Assembly: GCA_964017185.1 (NCBI GenBank)
Contig: OZ024880.1
Span: 44,653,071 to 44,717,070 of the forward strand
Direction: 5' to 3'
Length of the DNA stretch: 64,000 bases
Origin: Rugalucina vietnamica
Lineage: Eukaryota; Mollusca; Bivalvia; Lucinida; Lucinidae
This document shows, one piece after another, positions 22,853 through 34,450 of this stretch. Below the pieces are notes generated by a model. It had not been told where the DNA came from. It worked only from the letters and a program-made list of their open reading frames with translations, and did not search any database. The stretch's first letter is position 1. Every line of letters starts with the position of its first letter. The position numbers and the translations under genes were made by a program.

Positions 22853-23145
22853 GTCAAAAGGTACAAGTAGGCAAAGATCTGGAAAAGGCGCAATCAGAAA
22901 AAGATTCTCACTCCAAAAACCGAGGTGGGAAAAAAACTAAAATAACAATCAGGTGCTTATACCATGACAACATATTGTAAGCCGAATGAGCAGCTATTTT
23001 CCCAATAGGTGGCCACTCAGTTACCTTAACTTAACTAAAATACGAAAATATACATAAGGCGCCAACAGCACAAAACATTTAAACACCAAGACATAAAACA
23101 AAAAGAACCACCACAGAAGTATCGCCTTGGAACGATCAGTAATAA
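22853..23145 (-). mobile_element. RT-family 3' fragment (minus strand)
   Basis: Begins with the common terminus AAAAGGTACAAGTAGGCAAA and extends about 290 bp to the TATCGCCTTGGAACGATCAG block, then stops: another 5' truncation. Confidence 0.8.
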
Positions 23146-23319
23146 AAAAAATCCATCGCAAATAGTAACAGCTGACTCAACAACATTTCAATGTATCTGT
23201 GCAATCTATATTACTTGATACATATCTGGCAAGTGGATAAGTCGCAGAAAAGAATCGATTAATGTTCTAAATCATATGCGGCGATAGGAAAAGTTAGATA
23301 ACAACAATGACCAGGAACT

Positions 23320-23510
23320 GGTATAGTCAGAACCAAAGCATCAGGATAACATGTCCGTGTGACGTACATGTACACACCCTTGAACCCAACGTGTATAGTA
23401 AAACTGTGGTTTACAGGGGTATACTATTTTTCTTATTTTTTGGTCCAAAATATAGATTGTGGGTATTCAGCGAGGCGGTTCTAACGTGAACCGACGATCT
23501 ATGTTTTGAG
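23320..23510 (+). repeat. GAGGCGG-palindrome repeat family, partial copy
   Basis: Matches the longer copies at 27895-28070, 28575-28755 and 42080-43260 through TATAGTAAAACTGTGGT, TATTTTTCTTATTTTTTGG, AGATTGTGGGT and GAGGCGGTTCTAACGTG. Here only the right half of the CCGCCTCG/CGAGGCGG palindrome remains. Confidence 0.6.
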
Positions 23511-23519
23511 CAAAAATAC

Positions 23520-23580
23520 AAAAAAAAAAAAAAATAAAAATAAAATAAAAATAAATAAATAAATATCTTTTTTTTCTAAT
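23520..23580. repeat. A-rich/AAAT low-complexity tract
   Basis: An A-run, then AAATA and AAATAAAT repeats, and a short T-run. Probably the decayed tail of a retroelement. Confidence 0.8.
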
Positions 23581-23899
23581 GAAATTTTTAATTTAAACTG
23601 CAATATGGATGGTACAGCTGCGTTCAGTTATTAATATACCCCTGAAATATTCAGAAATAAATTGACAACTCTTTTTGTTTTTGAACAATCGTCACTGGCA
23701 AGAAATGGACAATTGGAGGAATCTGTTTATATAATTTGTTAAGTTTGAGTATAAATATTAACAGTACTTTGTATAGAAAACTTCCAAAACTTGTGATGTT
23801 GTATGCCTAAATTGATTGCATAACATATGGAGCCAAATTTTTATTTAGAATAGCCTCGTTAATTTAAAAGAACCAAAAGGAAAATATATAGAGGACAAT

Positions 23900-24040
23900 C
23901 AAATGTTTCTGTTGAAATTGTCTTTTATTGCACGAGTGAAGTGAAAATATTTATATTTCATGAGTGGAGAAGCCACGAATGAAATATACATATTTTCACT
24001 TCACGAGTAAAATTTAAGCCAGTTTCAGCAGAAACATTTA
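23900..24040. repeat. Hairpin element with ~60 bp arms
   Basis: AAATGTTTCTG pairs with CAGAAACATTT at the outside. GTGAAGTGAAAATAT and ATATTTCATGAGTGG pair inside with their complements around a short GAGAAGCC tip, with small interruptions. Third example of this architecture in the window. Confidence 0.75.
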
Positions 24041-24069
24041 AATTTTCTTTTTATTATATACAATATTAT

Positions 24070-24505
24070 GTATAAAAATACAAATAGGCAATGATCGGGA
24101 AAAGGCGCAATTAGAAAGAAATACCCACTCCAAAAACCGAGGTTGGAAAAGCTAAATTGACAATTAGGTACTTATATGTTATACTTGCTATTTCCCAATA
24201 GGCGGCCATTCAGTTACCTGAACTTAAATAAAAATACGAAAACGCACATAAGGTTCAAACAGTACAAAATTTCGACTCCAAAACATAAAATAAATGGAAC
24301 CACAACAGAAGTATCGCAATGGAACGATCAGTAATATAAAATATCTGGGGGCTTAAACCGGTTTTACAGGCGCCTAACCTCATCCTCATCTTCTGCAGTG
24401 GTTCACAACATTTAGTTAGTTGTTCGGTCCGCGTGGTCAGTCTCTAACTAGTCAATGAATCGTCAATGACAAACAAATAAATCACGATAACCACCCTGAT
24501 GGATA
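24070..24505 (-). mobile_element. RT-family 3' fragment (minus strand)
   Basis: Starts at AAAAATACAAATAGGCAATG, a variant of the common end, and runs about 430 bp through CTTCTGCAGTGGTTCACAAC to GATAACCACCCTGAT. Confidence 0.8.
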
Positions 24506-24763
24506 AAAATGAATCAAATACAATGTTTAGTATAAGCATTTCAGCAAAGGAAAACATAATGTAAGTAATGTTTTACATTCTCGTTTTCATTTAAAGCTGG
24601 TTACATGAAATGCCATTTGAAATGAGCATGCAAGCATGTCAAATGATTGAAAAATTAGTTAAAATCGACAACTTTGTATGACAAGTGACGTCCGTTAAAA
24701 GCTTGGTGGCGTCACATAGCGTAGACTTCTTACTGAAATGAACGCACAAAATATGAAAAAAAA

Positions 24764-24764
24764 G

Positions 24765-24814
<50 letters not shown>
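24764..24814. repeat. A-homopolymer tract
   Basis: About 50 nt, nearly all A, with single G interruptions at the start. No adjacent element body was assigned. Confidence 0.9.
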
Positions 24815-24816
<2 letters not shown>

Positions 24817-25247
24817 GCAAACCTGATTAATTTGGTACCAAAATGTTCCTTATGTTCTTACTAAGAAAATGAATACCCACTCTTGATGTTTTTGTTCACG
24901 AATAAGAAAGTTATAGGCGTTTGAAATTCTGCAGTGGTGTGCAGTAAATAAATGGAAAAGGCAGAGGCAATCCAAAAATGTTATATTTTCAAATGTGAAA
25001 ATAAAAAATATAACCTTTTTTCACATTTCAAATATATGTTATATTTGATAAATATTTCTCTTTATTTTATGAGTTTGTATATAATAAAATCAGCCCTATG
25101 AATGATATACGGGAAGACGTATAGGGCCGTCATACCAGCTGCAGAAATAGAAAATAAAAATGAAAGTCAGAACCTTTAAAAGAAGTACTCATATTAAAGA
25201 GAAAGAGGTTTAGGCTACTTAAGCCTCGTCAGTTGAGATTTGAAGTG

Positions 25248-25845
25248 CATAAAAAGGTACAAGTAGGCAAAGATCAGGAAAAGGGCGAAATCAGAAAAAA
25301 GGTTCCCACTTCAATAACCGAGATGGGAAAAAATTAAATTAACAATCAGGTACTTATACCATGAAAACATATCGCAAGCCGAATGGGCAGCTATTTTCCC
25401 AATAGGTGGCCACTCAGTTACCTAAACTTAACTAAAAATATGAAAACATACATAAGGCGCCAACAGCACAAAAATTTTAAACACCAAGACATAAATCGAA
25501 AGAACCACCACAGAAGTATCGCCTTGGAACCATCAGTAAAATAAATTTACTGGCGGGCTTAAATCGATTTTACATGGCCATAACCTCACCCTCAGCTTCT
25601 GCAGTGGTTCATAACATTTAGTTAGTTCTTCGGTCCTCGTGGTGAATCCCTAACTAGTCAATTAATCATCAAGAACAAACAGATAAATCACGATAAACAT
25701 CCTGATAAATAAAAAACGAGGACTCAACAGATTCAGTAAGCTGCCCGACGATGGAGATCCCTGGGCGCCGAATAACGTACTAACTCCGGAGCAAGAGGAA
25801 AACAACAGTTGGACCCCGGTGGGCCAAGCAACAGATCTAGACAAG
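25248..25845 (-). mobile_element. RT-family 3' fragment reaching the coding end (minus strand)
   Basis: The longest minus-strand copy. From AAAAAGGTACAAGTAGGCAA it passes through all 3' UTR blocks and into sequence whose minus-strand translation includes SVAWPTGVQLLFSSCSGVS and LFGAQGSPSSGSLLNLL, matching the degraded reading at 2760-2880. The family's protein therefore probably continues past the MMAPT segment. Confidence 0.75.
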
Positions 25846-25849
25846 GATA

Positions 25850-26735
25850 ACATATCTGCAACAGACAAGGATAACATAATCTGCACTATTAAAGAGAATC
25901 ACATGCTACTTTACCTAAAAGTCAAGATAGAACATAACTGTTACAGTCTGCATGCTAAGCATGTTCACGTTTTTATATACAATGTAATAGTATATGAATT
26001 TATGGCAAGCAAGACTGGTTTCCATTCCCTATGTCGGGAACTTTCTGGAACCCTTTCGTCCTCTTTCGAACTGAAAGACCCGATACCAGGAGTAAATGAC
26101 AATCTGACTCGACGACCCCAGGCCATTCGTTCAATTTAAATATAAATTTTAACATATTTTAGCCGTATACGCGGTGAACGGGGGCAGCTGTGGGTTACGT
26201 CACGACGACCTGCAGATTGCGTAAATATATTGTCCATACGCCAATATTGGAGGAATAAAATCAGTCCAGCAGTTATTAGAAGATTTTAGAACCAAGTTTG
26301 CTCGCCATATATAAAACACTTTTTACATGTACTCAGTCACTACTGAGATTCTTTTGTTTCTTGTTTATCTGTATATCATAGAAAAAAATATTACAATGCC
26401 AACGCAATTTCAAATATATTGTTCACAGACCTTTTTGTGTTAAAACAGATCGGAAAACATAGAGGCGACTTTAAAAGTAAACAACCGTCGATCTCTTCTT
26501 GATGTTGTTTTGTGTGACATACATGCACATGTATGTGCAAACGGTTTTCACCTGTAAGACGCTTTTATGCATATTTGATTTGTGCAATTCGACCGGCCAG
26601 GTCAAACACCAAACAGACGAATTGTCTTGTAAAGCATGCACAATTCAGGTTCAAGCCAGTTAGTTGCAACGCAGAGACCATAGTTGAATGTCCTCATACT
26701 TAAGAGTACAGTCTTTTGTCAATGATAAGCAAATA
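25850..26735. other. Unassigned intergenic sequence
   Basis: A 106-codon plus-strand frame covers 25819-26139 but begins inside the retroelement fragment and shows no recognisable domain. No repeats or RNA genes were recognised. Confidence 0.4.
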
Positions 26736-27751
26736 TACTACTCAAAGTTTGATAAGCATCAAAACTTTATTTTTGTTCACAGGACATACTTGTAATCTAA
26801 CACCCGAAATTTTGCTATAGATATGAAGCAGAACCATCACTGTGCAAACATTCCATCTTTCTTTCGCGTTGCCTGCAAGCGTTTTTCGCAGACTTGCAGA
26901 AACGATGGAAACCCCCTGAAATTAAAGTTGCCATTGTTCATTGACTGTTTCCTACCCTATCCAATTCTGTCATTTACCCCTTCTTACTGGTTCATTCAAC
27001 TGCAAAACTGTTTTGATAATCAAAATGTCGATACTTTTGTGTCTAAAATGCACTTTTGGAAAATTTAAAAAATCTGTGATTTTTGGTTAAAAACACGATT
27101 TTTTACCAAAAAAATTTTTTTTCGCTTAAAACGTTGCCCTTTAGGCTGCGAGTATGGAACAGAAAACCGATTTGAGCTATGGGCATCGGTTTAGATTTTA
27201 CAGCGTTTTAAAACATTTGTCATTGGACTGAACGTTTTCTTAATGGAAATTTGCATTATGTGATTAAAACATCTGACAACAAATTTTAAAAACGCTGGTT
27301 TGAGCTAACCAGAGTGCGTATTCGAAAACGGTTTTCAGTTTCATGCTTGCCATGCAAAGGACAACATTTTAAGCGAAAAAAAATTTTTTTGGTAAAAAAT
27401 CGTGTTTTTAACCAAAAATCACAGATTTCTGAAATTTTCCAAAAGTGCTTTTTAGACACAAAAGTATCGACATTTCGATTATCAAAACAGTTTTGCAGTT
27501 GAATGAACCAGTAAGAGGGGATGAATGACAGAATTGGATAGGGTAGGCAGCAGTGACAACTTCAGTTCCAGGGGGTTTCCATTGTTCCTGCAAGTCTGCG
27601 AGAAGGGCTCGCAGGCAACACGAAAAAATGATGGAATATTTGCACGGTGATGGTGCTGCTATAAATCTGTAGCAAAATTTCGTGTGTAAGATTACCAATA
27701 TGTCCTGTAATCAAAAATAAACTTTTGATGCTTATCAAAGTTTGAGTAGTA
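26736..27751. mobile_element. Fold-back element with ~400 bp arms
   Basis: The ends are TACTACTCAAAG and its inverse, flanked by TA (26734-26735 and 27752-27753). The arms, about 26736-27140 and 27355-27751, are similar reverse complements along their length: TTTGATAAGCATCAAAA, CCAATTCTGTCATT, TTCATTCAACTGCAAAACTG and AACACGATTTTTTACC all recur inverted. A roughly 210 bp unpaired centre separates them. No transposase. Open frames inside are short and present on both strands. Confidence 0.8.
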
Positions 27752-27894
27752 TATATCAGTGGGCTGGCTTTGTCGGTGTGCATTACGAAGACTTGCCCGT
27801 GCAATATACAAGCTTTTTCTTGAACAGTGAAAATTGAAAACTTTCTTTTGAAAACTGTTGATATTTTTGATACTTTTGTTTAATCGTGACGTTG

Positions 27895-28070
27895 ATTGCG
27901 GGCGCACGTTATAACCGCCTCGGCGAGACGTTCAAACGTGTACCTGCAGTCTGTGTTTTGGAGGTAAAATAAGAAAATGGCATACCCCTGTGTACCCCAG
28001 TTTTACTTTATGGAGATGGGGTGTATGGGGTATTTTATTACACGGACTTGTCTTCTTGATGATGACAAAA
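27895..28070 (+). repeat. GAGGCGG-palindrome repeat family, copy
   Basis: CGTTATAACCGCCTCGGCGA, then GTGTACCTGCAGTCTGTGTT, then CATACCCCTGTGTACCCCAG and TTACACGGACTTGTC. It is the same order of blocks as 28575-28755. The palindrome is partly decayed. Confidence 0.6.
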
Positions 28071-28239
28071 AATCATATTAACTCAACACATTTTTGTCAG
28101 CAGAACAAAGTTGGATATTGTATTACGCCGGGCTTTGACAGATCGGGGGACGGGCGAATGTGTAAGGTCTCATGCACTGATAGTGTCCCAAAACTGTTTT
28201 GCACAGTTAAACATTAATAAAACTTAGGCGATTATAACA

Positions 28240-28400
28240 CTAGATGCTTTCTAATACTGCGAGATTCACGGTTTTAATGCGAAATCGAGTTTCTTAAACT
28301 GATAGTGTCCCAAAAATGTTTGACACATTTAAACATTCATAAAACTTAGGCGATCTTGATAATACTGCGAAATTCGCGGTTTTAAAGCGAAATCGAATTT
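28240..28400 (+). repeat. Short direct repeat, ~115 bp period
   Basis: The block CTGATAGTGTCCCAAAA...ACATTAATAAAACTTAGGCG...AATACTGCGA...GCGAAATCGA occurs at about 28177-28290 and again at 28299-28405 with small differences. A two-unit tandem duplication of unknown origin. Confidence 0.6.
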
Positions 28401-28574
28401 CTTAAACTGACAGATTAAGGCGTTCCTCGACCTGTCATAGTCATGTCTTAGAATTTGTCTATGTTTTGTAGCATTATGCAAACATACCCGTGCAAAATAC
28501 AGAGATTTTTTTTCAACAATAAAAATTGAAAATTTCATTGGGAAAAAAAATTGATATTTTCAGTATTTTTGCTC

Positions 28575-28755
28575 GGAACATTGATTGTGGGTGCGGGTAA
28601 GGGCCGCCTCGACGAGGCGGTTCTAACGGGTACCCATGGTCTGTGTTTGGGGGCAGGAATGCGAGAAATAGCTGTACCCCTGCGTACCCCAGTTTTGCTA
28701 TATAAAAGTGGAGTACATGGGGTATACATTGCACGGACATGTTATCGTGATGTGT
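28575..28755 (+). repeat. GAGGCGG-palindrome repeat family, best-preserved linear copy
   Basis: Contains CATTGATTGTGGGTGCGGGT, the palindrome CCGCCTCGACGAGGCGG, TTCTAACGGGTACCCATGGT, CTGCGTACCCCAGTTTTGCT and ATTGCACGGACATGTTATCG. It has no coding capacity. Whether it is a SINE, a MITE or part of a larger element is not settled. Confidence 0.65.
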
Positions 28756-28759
28756 GACA

Positions 28760-29300
28760 AAAATTTACGTAAGCACCGGGTTGTATAAATATCGAAAATA
28801 TTGATACCCTTTTCAAAAGATTATGCATATTTCTGTTTATTGTATATGTGGGAATGTTTTTTTTTTTCTGACGATGGTAATTTGGCAACTGCGTCTCAGC
28901 GAGGTTGTTGGGTGAGGCTTGAGTTGCCCCCCCCCCCCCTCCCCCTCATGATATTGACATATAATATACAGCGGGTGAAGGGAAGCGGCTTGGACTCACA
29001 CACATATAATGGTATTTGAGGTATTAGTGAAATGCGACGTGTTGAGCAGCGATCGCTTATCAAGTATACCTCTGAGACTAAGTCGCGAGCCATATGTGTA
29101 AGCCAACTTATGGGAGTAGGGTTGAGCATTTAGCAATTTATGTCCCAACAAGAATTATAGCAGTATAACGACTGCACAAATATATGTGCTTTTAAAATGG
29201 AAGATGCAAAGCTTTCACGTGAAATATTATTATACACTATAGGCTTGAAAAAGTGCGACATGCGATGACTCCGACGGGACTGCGGAAATGTTCAACACCT
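28760..29300. other. Unassigned intergenic sequence
   Basis: Holds a T-run and a C-rich tract (28929-28951) but no recognised gene or repeat family. Whether the giant inverted repeat extends this far cannot be told, because its partner would lie beyond the end of the window. Confidence 0.4.
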
Positions 29301-29468
29301 TCCTCCATACATTTATTTTGACTTCAAACTTATTTTGAAAAGTAGGCAAAATGGCACTGCCTATCGAGATGCCACCCATTGCTTATTATGTTTTCTTGCT
29401 TATTTGGCGACATCTTTATATTTTCATGCTTCGACAGAAATGTTATACACTTCTATATTTAAAACAAT

Positions 29469-29636
29469 GGTTAAACTATGTTCATTCAACGTTAAAGGGC
29501 TAGGAAATAAGGAAAAACGACGAACAATTTTTCAATGGTTCAAAGACAAAAACGTTGATATATGCTTTATACAAGAAGCACATTATACAAACGCATGTAA
29601 AGACATATGGGTAAAAGATTGGGATGGGGATATGTA

Positions 29637-29682
<46 letters not shown>

Positions 29683-29892
29683 GGGGGGGGGGGGGGATAT
29701 GTAGTTTAGCGGTAATAATTCAAGAAGTATGGGTGTGGGTTTTCTCTTTAACAAAACTTTAAATATTAATGTTGTAAGCATAAAAGAAATAATTGAAGGA
29801 CGCATGCTTGCTTTAGACATTGAGATAAACAAAATAAGAACTGACTTTAGTTAACATTTATGGACCGAACAAAGAAGATATCACATTTTTTC

Positions 29893-29923
<31 letters not shown>

Positions 29924-30264
29924 AAAAAAAAGAAAGAAACATTTTGTAATGATAACGACAACTGCATTTTTGGAGGCGATTTTAATATAGTTTTAAATCC
30001 TGAAGTGGACAAAAGTGGAGGAAACAAAAATACTCATCCTCGCAGTAGGACCAAATTGAAAGAAATAATGGATACATTTGATTTAGTAGACGTGTGGAGA
30101 GCTTTCAATCAGGATAAAAAAGCTTTTACTTGGCATTCGAACACACGTCCAAAAATATTTTGCAGATCAGATTATTTTTTACTTAAAAAACATATGATGA
30201 GCACAGTGGATAAAGCTGAGATAAAGAACAGTGTTAAATCAGACCACACTGTAGTTTTAATATA
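29469..30264 (+). pseudogene. L1/Tx1-like LINE, endonuclease portion (left arm)
   Basis: The start MVKLCSFNVKGLGNKEKRR is the usual opening of an apurinic-type endonuclease (EN) domain. It is followed by QEAH (metal-binding Glu), then FGGDFNIVLNP with the GDFN motif near 29970-29985, and SDH near 30239-30247, the catalytic His end of the domain. The frame is broken by a stop at 29636 linked to a T/G insertion and by an A-run at 29895-29935 that replaces expected residues. An upstream frame from 29335 may be 5' UTR. The EN continues conceptually into 31405-31527 once the 30265-31404 element is discounted. Confidence 0.85.
29639..29692 (-). mobile_element. Poly(T)/poly(G) insertion with 9-13 bp flanking duplication
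   Basis: GGGGATATGTAGT occurs at 29626-29638 and again at 29693-29705, bracketing about 42 T followed by G. On the minus strand this is a C-run then a long A-run between target duplications, as left by reverse transcription of little more than a poly(A) tail. The mirror copy is at about 63861-63922. Confidence 0.7.
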
Positions 30265-31404
30265 TACTCAGTACATAAAGAAACGCAAAAGGTATATTTT
30301 CTATCATAACTTGTAAAATTTAAAGATAACTGTTTCAAATTTACAGAAAACAAAGAATGACATGTCTCCTACCGGCAGACTGAATTCCATATTTTTTCGA
30401 ACACGGAAACATTTTGTTTTTTGGCAAGAATTTTTGGTGATGGATACTCTTTTTTACCACTTTAAAAACCTCTTCTGTTCACTTTTTTGCCTTACAACGA
30501 TAATTCATCAGTTTATGATTGCCTTTCATAAATCAGAATTGAGTTTGTGAGTCACTATGGCTATCTTTGGCTGTTATAGTCAACAACATGAATAAGTGGC
30601 CAAAATGCTCAAAACGATGGTCAATCTGGCACACTTAAAAATTTGTGTCATAAGTAAAAATTGGGCTTGGCTGCAAGTGATAAGAGTAAACACTTCTTTC
30701 AGAAGCATAATACTGTCTAAAACACAGCTGTATACTGTTCATAAAATGTAACGCACCTTACATTTTGACCAAAATTGGCAAAATTTGAAAAACGTCTAAA
30801 AATAGAATTCGCGGGACTAGCAAATTGCAAATTACGTTAAATTGTAGTAAAGTTTCATGCTATCAAATTCTAAATCCTTGTCTTAACCTTGATTTTATCA
30901 CCAAGAGAAACTGTTTTCAATGAACCAAAAGTTCTGGAAAACGACCAGAAATTTTATCTGAGGGTAAGCTTTAAGAGGGTCACATTTATGTGAACTAACA
31001 TTATTTAATCGAGATAGGGACATCATTTACCGAAAAGGAGACCAAAATGCCGAATTTCGAAAGAGATTGTTACTTTTCATAAAACGCATTTTTAAAAATC
31101 ACAGCAAAATTTTTCTTTTAATGAAATTCAATTAATTTTGTGTTTTATGATTTGCTGGACCACAATGATCATACTCGAAGCAAAATTTTATTTAATTATT
31201 CTCTCAATTGTGTTTTTTAGAACAAAATGTTGATTTCACAAGTTTTCACCTAACAATTACGGCCGCTTTCAAATCGCAACGAAACTCAGTTGTGAAACTC
31301 TCATATGAATGGCAAATCCTCAGAACCACTTAGACTTTGAAAATATATTATACTAATGCGAAAAAATAAAAATCAAAACTTTGCGTTTCTCTTTATACTG
31401 AGTA
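30265..31404. mobile_element. TIR element in LINE endonuclease end (left arm)
   Basis: 1140 bp bounded by TACTCAGTACATAAAGAAAC and, inverted, TACTCAGTATAAAGAGAAAC, each followed by GCAAA. The flanking duplication is TA, or equally ATAT. Rejoining the flanks with one copy reads VLIYLKINEIKRGPG in frame. No long open frame is present. The interior is AT-rich, so it is a non-autonomous element of Tc1/mariner type or similar. Confidence 0.8.
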
Positions 31405-31527
31405 TATTTGAAAATAAACGAAATAAAACGAGGGCCAGGGATATTTAAACTAAATAACATGATAATGTTAGACGGGGCATATAAAGAAAAAATTAAAAAG
31501 GCTATAAGAGATATACAAGAGCTTATA
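31405..31527 (+). pseudogene. LINE, segment between endonuclease and RT (left arm)
   Basis: Reads INEIKRGPGIFKLNN and AYKEKIKKAIRDIQEL, the linker seen after the EN domain in L1/Tx1-type LINEs (K-R-G-P-G followed by L-N-N). It is cut at 31527 by the 6.9 kb element and resumes in frame at 38426. Confidence 0.8.
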
Positions 31528-34450
31528 GCCGCTCAGCTGAAATTCAAACAAGCCCTAAATCGTAAATAAAATTACCTCATCGTTCGGAAGGATGAATTTG
31601 GTCTCAAATTGAAGATAATTGATTGTTCTTTCAGAATCCGGTTGTCGTAGTGTCAAAAAAGTGTAGCGTCATATCAGAAAAAGGGGAGATAACCCTGTAT
31701 TTGTTAAAATTAAGAATTGCCCATGGGGATACGAAAACGTCAAAAATATTTTTTTCGACTTCGGTTTCGAGTCTTTGATTATATTTTCGTATTGTACAAT
31801 AGTTTGTCAACATAATGTGATTGATTTTTACTGTTTGTAATTTTTCAATGACGCTTTAACGGCCGGTAACGTATGTAACCTTGCAAAAAATTTGATTTCG
31901 ACGTCTTGCGTTTTTTATCCAAAGAACAGTATTTTAGAAATACCAACGATTTTCTATCTATATAAGGCTCTGTTAATGGGCAACACGTAAGTGTTCTCAT
32001 ATTTTCGCTATGACATCTCTATATCTTGTAAGTGCGTTTTAAAGTGACCCACCCATTATTGAAAAATGCCGTTTTACGAAGTTAAATCTCTCATTCAGTA
32101 GAGAAAAACTTATTGATAAGCATGTATGCCTTTTAATTTACTACGAGGAATGGACATACTGGCTCAAATTACATTCTTTTTAACATTTTGGGAGAAATAA
32201 ATAATAAAATAGGCTTCAGATGTATATGGTCACGTAGACTATATATATGCATACAGCAGACAAAACGCTAAAAATTCGGGCCCCCATAGATACACCCATA
32301 CACGAACATGATTTTGAAACGAAACAATGCCTCATCGTCCAGAAGGAGACATTTCGTCATAAATTAAAGAAAAGTGGTTGTTCTTTGAAAAAAGTGTAGC
32401 ACTAAATCAGGACAGGGCAGACAGATACCTCTTTATTTGGTTAAATCCGAAATGACACGATGAAATATTGGAAGGTTGAAATATCATTTATTCTTTTCCA
32501 TTTTGATCACTGTGTTAAATTTGTTTCATCATACAATCAGGTGTCTACACATTGTTATTGGTTTAAACATTTTAAGAACGTACGCTACTGCAATAACGAT
32601 GCGTAACATACGTAGCACATTATTATACACTGAATTGGCGCCATGCGATGCGATTTCTGTTTGAGATAAAATATTTCATAGCGAACTAAAATAAAATGTA
32701 CACGAAGATGCTGTTTATAAGCCTTTGCAATGAATAATTTACTTTACCAATGATGTCATTTTTATATTGTTAGCCATTGTTAAATCACCCACCAGATTCT
32801 TGAATTATACCGTTTTACCGTTTTCTGTGTAGGCATGGATACTTCCCACTATAGAAAGTTATTAAATAAAAATGTTGGCCTTTACCAGATCAGAAAATTC
32901 GGACCACGGTTCGCGACCGCGACGGAGGAGAAAAAAAGGTGAAGTGTAAATTACAAAGTAGTCTTATTCAAATGGTTACGTAAACTACATTCGCATTAAT
33001 ACAACAGTTAAGCATTTCATACAGGTTAATTTCAGGATCAAAGTAAGTTTAAGGTCCGTTCGATCATTTCATGCCGTTTTTGTTTACCAAAATATATTTC
33101 TTTGATTCAAATGCAATCTCAGACTGTTGTTGTTGTGTTGTCGTCGTCGTTTCTATTTTCACCTACACCATTTTGTAGCACAAAAGTGGTTTGAAGACTT
33201 GTATAGCTTAACATAGAAGTTTAGACCCAAATAAAAGTATGTCTATAACACCTACATTTTATTCTTAGTTCTATAGGTTTTTTCTTCGTAATTTGGTTCT
33301 ATTTGGAGTTCTATGAAACCGATATATCCTGAGGCAGCATTTTGTGTTACATACGTTACACACAAAGCATGATATGTTACATTTTATTTACTTTCTACAC
33401 TGTTTGGAGTCATTGGAGTTGTTTAAAAATATTTAGAATAAAGTGTATTCATGTGCCCTTTCCAAATATAAGATTCATTGTTTCAATCTTAGGTTTACGG
33501 TGTGCAGTTATTGTTCCGTTTTTATCAAGAATGATAACAATCGTTTACTGTGCGCAGTTATTTCTAAGTGGCATGGCAGGGCATAATCAGCATCTAGAGG
33601 TATGGATATGACCATAGTTTCATATCTTTCTAATCTGAATCTAAGCCCACACTGTTACCATAATAGCGAAAACGTGAAATCATTTCAAAACGTACATTCA
33701 AAGAGATGTTTACTTAATAAGAGATATTTACTTAATAGATGTTTACTTAGTATATAATATTCCTATGCGTACGCGTATCGTAGATCACCTGGCACTGTTA
33801 ATTGTTTACACATACATGTATTATAGCATACCAATAGAACCTTAAACTTGACTACAAAATAAGAGAAGCCACTTTGGGAACGATTTTTTCCAATTCCACT
33901 GACGTAAACCTCTTAATAACTTTGATTTTAGTCAATTTACTGAAGATAAAGTGAAGGTAACGAACAGTTATATGTGAAACAAGCAGTATTGAAATCGTAT
34001 CAGCGACATCTCATTAACGTGTAACGCTTACTCTAAAGTATTGGGATGAAATTGTCGTCTCTGTGTAAGAATGACCTCTTATACATTAAATACGCTCCTA
34101 AAGTTCTCGACATGATTGTTAAATTGTACAAAACAGTACTGAATTATGTTACGTATGTTACACAATAATGATACAGAAACTTTTTTTTATTAAATGGTGC
34201 TATTGAATACGGATTCATATTTTATTGACTTTAATGAAATTGAGCAGGTATTTTATCTGTGTTTTATGTTTTTATATAATTTTAAGTAAAGCAAATGCAT
34301 TGGAGTGCCGGCATAGAAGAATTAGCAAACGATTTAAAGAATAAGGAAAAGCCGTATGTGTTGTTAGTCATTTTTCACACAAATCACATTACTGAACGTC
34401 TCCTTCACGCTTTATACCATTAAAATGATACTTATTGCATTTCCCTTTAA

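Larger units (their letters stand above)
13930..23850. repeat. Duplicated non-coding block, copy B (expanded by insertions)
   Basis: Collinear partner of 6430-11560. The ancestral segments are approximately 13930-14390, 15090-16720, 20010-20116, 22294-22340 and 23610-23850. Between them lie sequences absent from copy A: 14390-15090 (including an A-run), the Helitron-like element, the TIR element at 20117-22293, and SINE/retroelement debris at 22400-23600. Confidence 0.75.

Noticed and set aside
26823-27068. 81-codon frame as a gene
   Set aside because: It lies wholly in one arm of a fold-back element and the other arm does not preserve it.
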